From Actinomycetota bacterium (lineage in GTDB: Bacteria > Actinomycetota > Thermoleophilia > Solirubrobacterales > Solirubrobacteraceae): 64,000 nt of DNA. The notes under the pieces are model-generated. The model worked only from the letters and a program-made list of their open reading frames with translations. It made no database searches and was not told the origin of the DNA. The stretch's first letter is position 1; every line of letters starts with the position of its first letter. The DNA is taken from assembly GCA_018268595.1 (NCBI GenBank), contig JAFDWH010000014.1, positions 225,431-289,430 of the forward strand, in the 5' to 3' direction. Below are positions 60,523 to 64,000 of the stretch, one piece after another. The translations under genes and the position numbers were made by a program.

Positions 60523-61039
60523 CCTCCGGCGCCCCGCGCTGCTCGACCCGGCCCGGCACGACCGCAGCCGCTTCGACTCCGGTGAGCCCACGCTCGACGA
60601 GTGGCTGCGCCGCTATGCGGGCCAAAACCGCCGCCGCGACACAGCGGCAACATGGGTGATCGCCACGCCGGACGACCGGGTCGTCGCGTACGCCAGTCTG
60701 GCGATGACCGCGATCGATCGCAGCGCTGCGCCGCGTGGAGTCGCCAAGCAAGCGCCCGACCCTGTGCCGGCGCTCCTGCTCGGCCGTCTGGCCGTCGACA
60801 GGGACTTCGCCGGGCTTGGCGTCGGTACGGCGCTCGTCGCTTACGTCCTCGCGACCGCAATCGAGCTGAACGCGAAGGCTGCCTGCCGCGCCGTGGTCGT
60901 CGCTGCGCTCGACGCCCGTGCTCGTGCGTGGTGGGAGCACCTCGGCTTCCATCCGTTTCACCCGGACGACCCGACCGAGACGGACCTCTACTTGCTCACA
61001 TCCGAGATCCAGGCCACGCTCGAGCCGCTCACCGAGTAA
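60515..61039 (+). CDS. GNAT acetyltransferase toxin (TacT-like)
   Basis: A 174-residue GNAT protein. It shows FDSGEPTLDEWLRRYAGQN (the usual toxin N-terminus), the acetyl-CoA loop RLAVDRDFAGLGVGTAL and ARAWWEHLGFHPF with the Tyr/Phe near the active site. TacT toxins acetylate charged tRNA and stop translation. TTG 60515 is taken as start, overlapping the antitoxin stop; no better start exists after the stop. It ends about 110 bases before the tRNA-like fragment. Confidence 0.87.
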   Translation: MTDLRRPALLDPARHDRSRFDSGEPTLDEWLRRYAGQNRRRDTAATWVIATPDDRVVAYASLAMTAIDRSAAPRGVAKQAPDPVPALLLGRLAVDRDFAGLGVGTALVAYVLATAIELNAKAACRAVVVAALDARARAWWEHLGFHPFHPDDPTETDLYLLTSEIQATLEPLTE

Positions 61040-61359
61040 TGGTTGATGGGGCGCCAAGCGCCACAGCACGTCGGAGGGCGGACACCCTGAGCCGGCCCTT
61101 GTACCGAGGACCCCGCCGAAACAACCTCTCGATTGGGGGAGCGGTTTCTCTATGGAGCTAGCCGGACTCGAACCGGCGACCTCCTGGGTGCGATGGACAA
61201 CACCTTTGTAGTGCTCCGTCCCGGAGAAGCAACTATTTGCAGGCGCTTTGTCTTGATTCCCGGAGCCGGCGCAACGTTTGATCCGCGGCCGATTCGATGC
61301 GATTTCGTCGGGTTCGGGCACTCGTCGGCTGCGAGTGCCGATGAGTCGCGCGGGTGCGT
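61040..61359. other. Intergenic stretch around the tRNA-like fragment
   Basis: About 320 bases without a supported protein gene. It holds the tRNA/tmRNA 3' fragment described separately. Open frames that cross it translate the T arm into GSSPAS-type peptides, a known false-gene signature. GC content is moderate. Confidence 0.6.
61153..61188 (-). other. tRNA or tmRNA 3'-end fragment, probable attachment site
   Basis: On the minus strand GCCGGTTCGAGTCCGGC (61161-61177) is a perfect T arm with its TTCGAGT loop. It is preceded by AGGAGGTC, typical of a tRNA variable region, and followed by TAGCTCCA, a 3' acceptor strand plus discriminator without encoded CCA. The matching 5' half (GGAGCTA or GGGGCTA, D arm) is missing in the expected place. 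Such 3' fragments are what integrases leave when they insert into tRNA or tmRNA genes; the tyrosine recombinase at 63027 is 1.9 kb away. Confidence 0.7.
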
Positions 61360-61941
61360 TCAGGCTTCGAGCAGGGTCCGAAGCCTCGCGGCGAACCGCG
61401 TCACGCGGGCACGGGCGAGCGCGTCGACCAGTTCATCCGCGGAGCGACCACCGCCCCATACGGCAGCCTGCGTCTCGATGACGGCTCGCGCGATCGACGG
61501 CTGCTCGTTGAGCAGGTCCGACAGGAATTCGTCGGGCTCGGCGATCTCGACGCCATGTGTCCGCAACGTCGTGCGGTCGTAGCCATGGTCGAAGGTCACC
61601 AGGAGGTTCGCGTCGCCGGCGACGGCCAGCGCACAGACATGCTCGTCGTCAGCGTCGCTCGTCAGGGACGAGAGGTCGACTCCGACCGGAAGTGCGCGGA
61701 GATCGACGCGACCCTCTGGGAACGCGCTGCGCAGGTAGCTCACCCAGCGCTCGGCGGAGGGTGGTGGTAGCGGCTTGCGATCGATGAGCACACGTTGTGC
61801 CTCACGGAGCAGCTCGTCGCTCCAGATCAGGCTCAGCACCTCGTGCTCGATCGCGAGTCGCCCGAACAGCTCGTAGAGGACGCGCGAGAAGATGACGTCC
61901 GTATCGAGGACCGCGCGCGGCGGCTGAGCGTCTTCACTCAA
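61360..61941 (-). CDS. PIN-domain protein (COG1569-like toxin)
   Basis: A 193-residue PIN-family protein, longer than VapC. It has AVLDTDVIFSRVLYELFGRL, WSDELLREAQRVL, SDADDEHVCALAVAGDANLL and LLVTFDHGYDR, giving the four acidic positions. The C-terminal 60 residues (LLNEQPSIARAVIETQAAVW) form an extra helical domain. TTG 61941 lies within the 3' end of the HTH gene upstream, so the two form a toxin-antitoxin type pair in which the HTH protein is the likely antitoxin. Confidence 0.8.
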   Translation of the reverse strand: MSEDAQPPRAVLDTDVIFSRVLYELFGRLAIEHEVLSLIWSDELLREAQRVLIDRKPLPPPSAERWVSYLRSAFPEGRVDLRALPVGVDLSSLTSDADDEHVCALAVAGDANLLVTFDHGYDRTTLRTHGVEIAEPDEFLSDLLNEQPSIARAVIETQAAVWGGGRSADELVDALARARVTRFAARLRTLLEA

Positions 61942-62278
61942 GCGGAGCGCCCAGCGCGTCCAGCGACCGCGAGAACGCATCCGCCTGCAGGCGGCCGCGC
62001 TCGCGGCGCTCCTCGAATGCCAGGACGGTGGCGAGCGGGATCTGCCAGTAGCTCGAACCGGGCAGCTTCTGCGCCTCGAGCCGGCCGGCGTTGATCAGCC
62101 GCACCACGTGCTGACGCGAGAAGCCAAGCCGATCGGCCGCCTGCTGCGGCGAGAGCAGCTCGCGCTCCTCCGCCACCGTGACGGCGACGTGCTTGCCCTC
62201 GTCGAGGAGGCGTTCGATCTCATCTGCGACGAGGCCCGCGCGCTCACGCGCGGTTGGATCGAGGTGGACCGTCTTCAT
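61934..62278 (-). CDS. Excisionase/MerR-type HTH protein, probable antitoxin
   Basis: A 114-residue protein with an N-terminal helical part and an excisionase-family HTH: LLSPQQAADRLGFSRQHVVR, then LINAGRLEAQKLPGSSYWQI. The C-terminal tail may bind the PIN protein encoded next. Such HTH-PIN pairs are widespread as toxin-antitoxin modules; a role as Xis for the nearby integrase is a second possibility. TACGCT (62286-62291, minus) lies 7 bases before ATG 62278. Confidence 0.8.
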   Translation of the reverse strand: MKTVHLDPTARERAGLVADEIERLLDEGKHVAVTVAEERELLSPQQAADRLGFSRQHVVRLINAGRLEAQKLPGSSYWQIPLATVLAFEERRERGRLQADAFSRSLDALGAPLE

Positions 62279-62303
62279 GCCGGCAAGCGTAGCATGAGCT
62301 GTC

Positions 62304-62321
62304 CTACCTGCACATAGGTAG
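62304..62321 (-). promoter_or_regulatory. Inverted repeat upstream of the HTH-PIN pair
   Basis: CTACCT (62304-62309) and AGGTAG (62316-62321) are perfect 6-base arms around 6 bases. They lie where the -35 region should be relative to TACGCT, so they are a plausible operator for the HTH protein. Confidence 0.55.
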
Positions 62322-62371
62322 TGCGTGCTGATGGCGCGCGCAGGCGGCCGACGGCGGCTAATGCGAGACGG

Positions 62372-62914
62372 TCAGTAGCCGACGAGCAGGACGCCTCTGA
62401 ACGGCAGGCGCAGACGCTCGCTCTCGTAGATGGCGTCGATCTGCTCGCGCGTGCGCTCGTAGCTGCGCATGACCGCGGTGCCGGGTCGGTACTGCAGCAT
62501 CATCGCGAGCACGAGGTACTCGGCGTCGACGATGAGGCTGGTCCGAATCAGGTCCCGGTAGTCGGCGTTGTTGGCAGCACCCCGACCGGCCTCGACCTCG
62601 AGCACGATCCCGTGGCCGGGATGGAAGCCGTCGATCTCGTACGCCAGTCGCGGCCGACCCATCTCTCCGAAGAGCACCGGACGCTTGATCCTTCCGGCCT
62701 TCGTCTTGCCCGACTCGATCTCGAAGCCGAGCGAGACCAAGCCGGGCCGAAGCAAGGCCAGCGCCGCATCGCTCGTCACGCCGTGATTGGTCCGCGAATC
62801 GATCTCCGCACCGACGGCGGCGAAGACTTCGACCACATCCGTGACCCATGCCGGCGGCTCGGAGCGCGAGGGATAGAACTTCCATGCCGGGTATTCGGCC
62901 GCCACAGCGACCAT
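62372..62914 (-). CDS. Possible PD-(D/E)XK-type nuclease, unknown function
   Basis: A 180-residue protein of lower GC. The central part (LAYEIDGFHPGHGIVLEVEA, then GRGAANNADYRDLIRTSLIV) resembles a restriction-endonuclease fold: E93 and D95 in one strand, E106 and E108 in the next, then a charged helix. The classical ExK is not exact (EVEAGR). Residues 135-180 are beta/alpha (EYLVLAMMLQYRPG). No methyltransferase is alongside. The assignment rests on pattern only, but the position next to an integrase and toxin genes fits a defence or mobile function. Confidence 0.5.
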   Translation of the reverse strand: MVAVAAEYPAWKFYPSRSEPPAWVTDVVEVFAAVGAEIDSRTNHGVTSDAALALLRPGLVSLGFEIESGKTKAGRIKRPVLFGEMGRPRLAYEIDGFHPGHGIVLEVEAGRGAANNADYRDLIRTSLIVDAEYLVLAMMLQYRPGTAVMRSYERTREQIDAIYESERLRLPFRGVLLVGY

Positions 62915-63026
62915 GAGCTCATCAGATCGGCGGCCGGCGTGTCGAATGAAACTGGGCTCTCGGTAGATCGGACCCGAACCGGGTGGCTTGCACCGTGGTG
63001 CCTGCCAAACGGGAGAAAGGGCCGAT

Positions 63027-63971
63027 ATGCAGGTACGTCAGGCGCGCGAGAACTACGTTCGCTGGCTGCTCATCACGCGTGACCTCTCGCCGCACACCAT
63101 CCGCGCGTACGCAGCCGACATCGCTGCGCTCGAGCGCTACCTCGGCACGCATACCGCTGTGAAAGCGTTCGATCGGGAACGGCTTCTCGCCTTCATCGAG
63201 GATCAGCGCGACAGGGGACTGTCGTCGCGCTCCATCAGGCGACGAGCGTCGGGGCTCCGGGGGTTCAGCAGGTGGCTGCTGTCGCAGAGCCTGCTCGACA
63301 TCGACCCCTGGCTTGGGACCACGGTGGCCGTCGGGAGCTCACGCACGCTCCCCCGAGCACTCCCCGGTCGCGATCTGAACCGGCTCTTCCGTCTGCTGCA
63401 TCGGCAAGCCGAGTTCGACGACGAGACGGGTTGTGGTCCGGTGATGCGGCGACCGTACGAATCGACCACGCTGCTCGCCGTCGCGCTCATGGTCGCGACC
63501 GGTGTGCGCGTCCACGAAGCGGTGACTCTCAGGTGGCAGGACGTGGATCTCCACAGCCGGAGCGTTCGCGTCATGGGGAAGGGACGTCGCGAGCGACACG
63601 TCTTCCTGCCGAACGACTGGCTGACCGGGTTCACGCGGGCATACCTGGACGCTCGCTCCCAACTCGGGGTCGAGCATCCGTACCTGCTCTTCAACGCGCA
63701 CCGCGCTCCACTCACCACGGCTGCGATGCGATCGCGACTTCGGAAAGTCGCAAGCGAGGCCGGCATGAGAGACAGGGTGACGCCGCACATGCTCCGACAC
63801 ACCGCGGCAACCCAGCTCATCGAGGCCGGCGTCGACATCCGCTACATCCAGCGGCTGCTCGGCCACGCGAGCCTGAGCACTACCGAGATCTATACCCACG
63901 TCTCCGACCACGCGCTGAGGCGGGTGGTTTCGAAGGCCGATGTCGTCGGGAGGTTGGTGCAGCGACGATAA
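63027..63971 (+). CDS. Tyrosine recombinase/integrase (XerC/D-like)
   Basis: A 314-residue recombinase. Residues 1-95 form the core-binding SAM-like domain (YVRWLLITRDLSPHTIRAYA), and the catalytic domain follows. All six catalytic residues are visible: R161 (TGVRVHEA), K185 (MGKGRRER), H254 and R257 (HMLRH), H280 (LLGHAS) and Y289 (EIYTHV). ATG 63027 is preceded by GGGAGAAAGG. It is likely the integrase of an element whose remaining part lies beyond the right edge, with the tRNA-like fragment at 61153 as a possible attachment site. Confidence 0.93.
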   Translation: MQVRQARENYVRWLLITRDLSPHTIRAYAADIAALERYLGTHTAVKAFDRERLLAFIEDQRDRGLSSRSIRRRASGLRGFSRWLLSQSLLDIDPWLGTTVAVGSSRTLPRALPGRDLNRLFRLLHRQAEFDDETGCGPVMRRPYESTTLLAVALMVATGVRVHEAVTLRWQDVDLHSRSVRVMGKGRRERHVFLPNDWLTGFTRAYLDARSQLGVEHPYLLFNAHRAPLTTAAMRSRLRKVASEAGMRDRVTPHMLRHTAATQLIEAGVDIRYIQRLLGHASLSTTEIYTHVSDHALRRVVSKADVVGRLVQRR

Positions 63972-64000
63972 CTAGGAATTATCAGCGTGTCGGCGTTGCC

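Noticed and set aside
61153..61218. Complete functional tRNA gene
   Set aside because: The T arm and acceptor 3' strand are good, but the 5' acceptor strand pairs in only five of seven positions, the D arm is absent and the anticodon loop would have eight bases.
60434..61321. Minus-strand protein with a GSSPAS-type stretch
   Set aside because: The stretch is a translation of the tRNA T arm, a known false-gene signature, and the rest is antisense to the GNAT toxin.

Overview
The window is high-GC (roughly 70% or more by eye), densely packed actinobacterial chromosome. Gene content (HemQ-type coproheme decarboxylase, KAP NTPase, tandem crcB, a fadA2/fabG4/htdX-like operon, M15 and NlpC/P60 wall hydrolases, VKOR/DsbA pair) and the frequent use of AGA arginine codons in a GC-rich genome fit a Thermoleophilia/Solirubrobacterales organism such as a Conexibacter relative. 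That assignment is inference, because no rRNA is present. About 18 genes or operons have a TANNNT hexamer only 6-9 bases before the start codon, which suggests many leaderless mRNAs.

Layout. 1-4570: two sulfatase-fold enzymes with Thr at the usual formylglycine position flank a YibE/F membrane protein, followed by a crcB pair. 4592-8008: regulator, SCO1/VKOR/DsbA redox operon and an NlpC/P60 lipoprotein. 8026-18040: mixed core genes (PhaC-like hydrolase, pcm, polysaccharide deacetylase, SGNH esterase, arfB, ECF sigma/anti-sigma, FHA, SDR, hemQ). 18120-20518: gnd-zwf. 21325-25911: a four-gene, translationally coupled terpenoid cluster (polyprenyl synthase, P450, terpene synthase, Rieske oxygenase). 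26379-28080: M48 protease and a RHH-PIN toxin-antitoxin module with palindromic upstream DNA. 28188-35035: TetR-led fatty acid operon (thiolase, FabG4-like, MaoC, two acyl-CoA dehydrogenases), then a KAP-TPR NTPase and asparaginase.

38175-50854: AbiEi/DUF559 protein with a hairpin over its start codon, two S51 peptidases, XRE regulator, LtrA, a PAS-PAS-GGDEF cyclase, a Sap-like exporter and HrpA. 50873-54169: gene relics (RHH, ABC permease tail, glyoxalase tail) between an M15 peptidase, aldo-keto reductase, monooxygenase-like protein and methyltransferase. 54171-58104: SQR-like flavoprotein and two double-YbjQ proteins. 58101-58334: a well-formed TPP riboswitch that now controls only the last ~45 codons of thiC.

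58408-64000 is an accessory region of visibly lower GC: a HicB-like remnant, a VapBC pair, a DUF1778-GNAT pair, an excisionase-like HTH with a PIN toxin, a possible PD-(D/E)XK-type nuclease, a tRNA/tmRNA 3' fragment that is probably an attachment site, and a tyrosine recombinase with all six catalytic residues. Each toxin-antitoxin promoter carries its own inverted repeat. The most unusual items are the thiC relic under a TPP riboswitch, the terpenoid cluster, the Thr-type sulfatases and the KAP-TPR protein.
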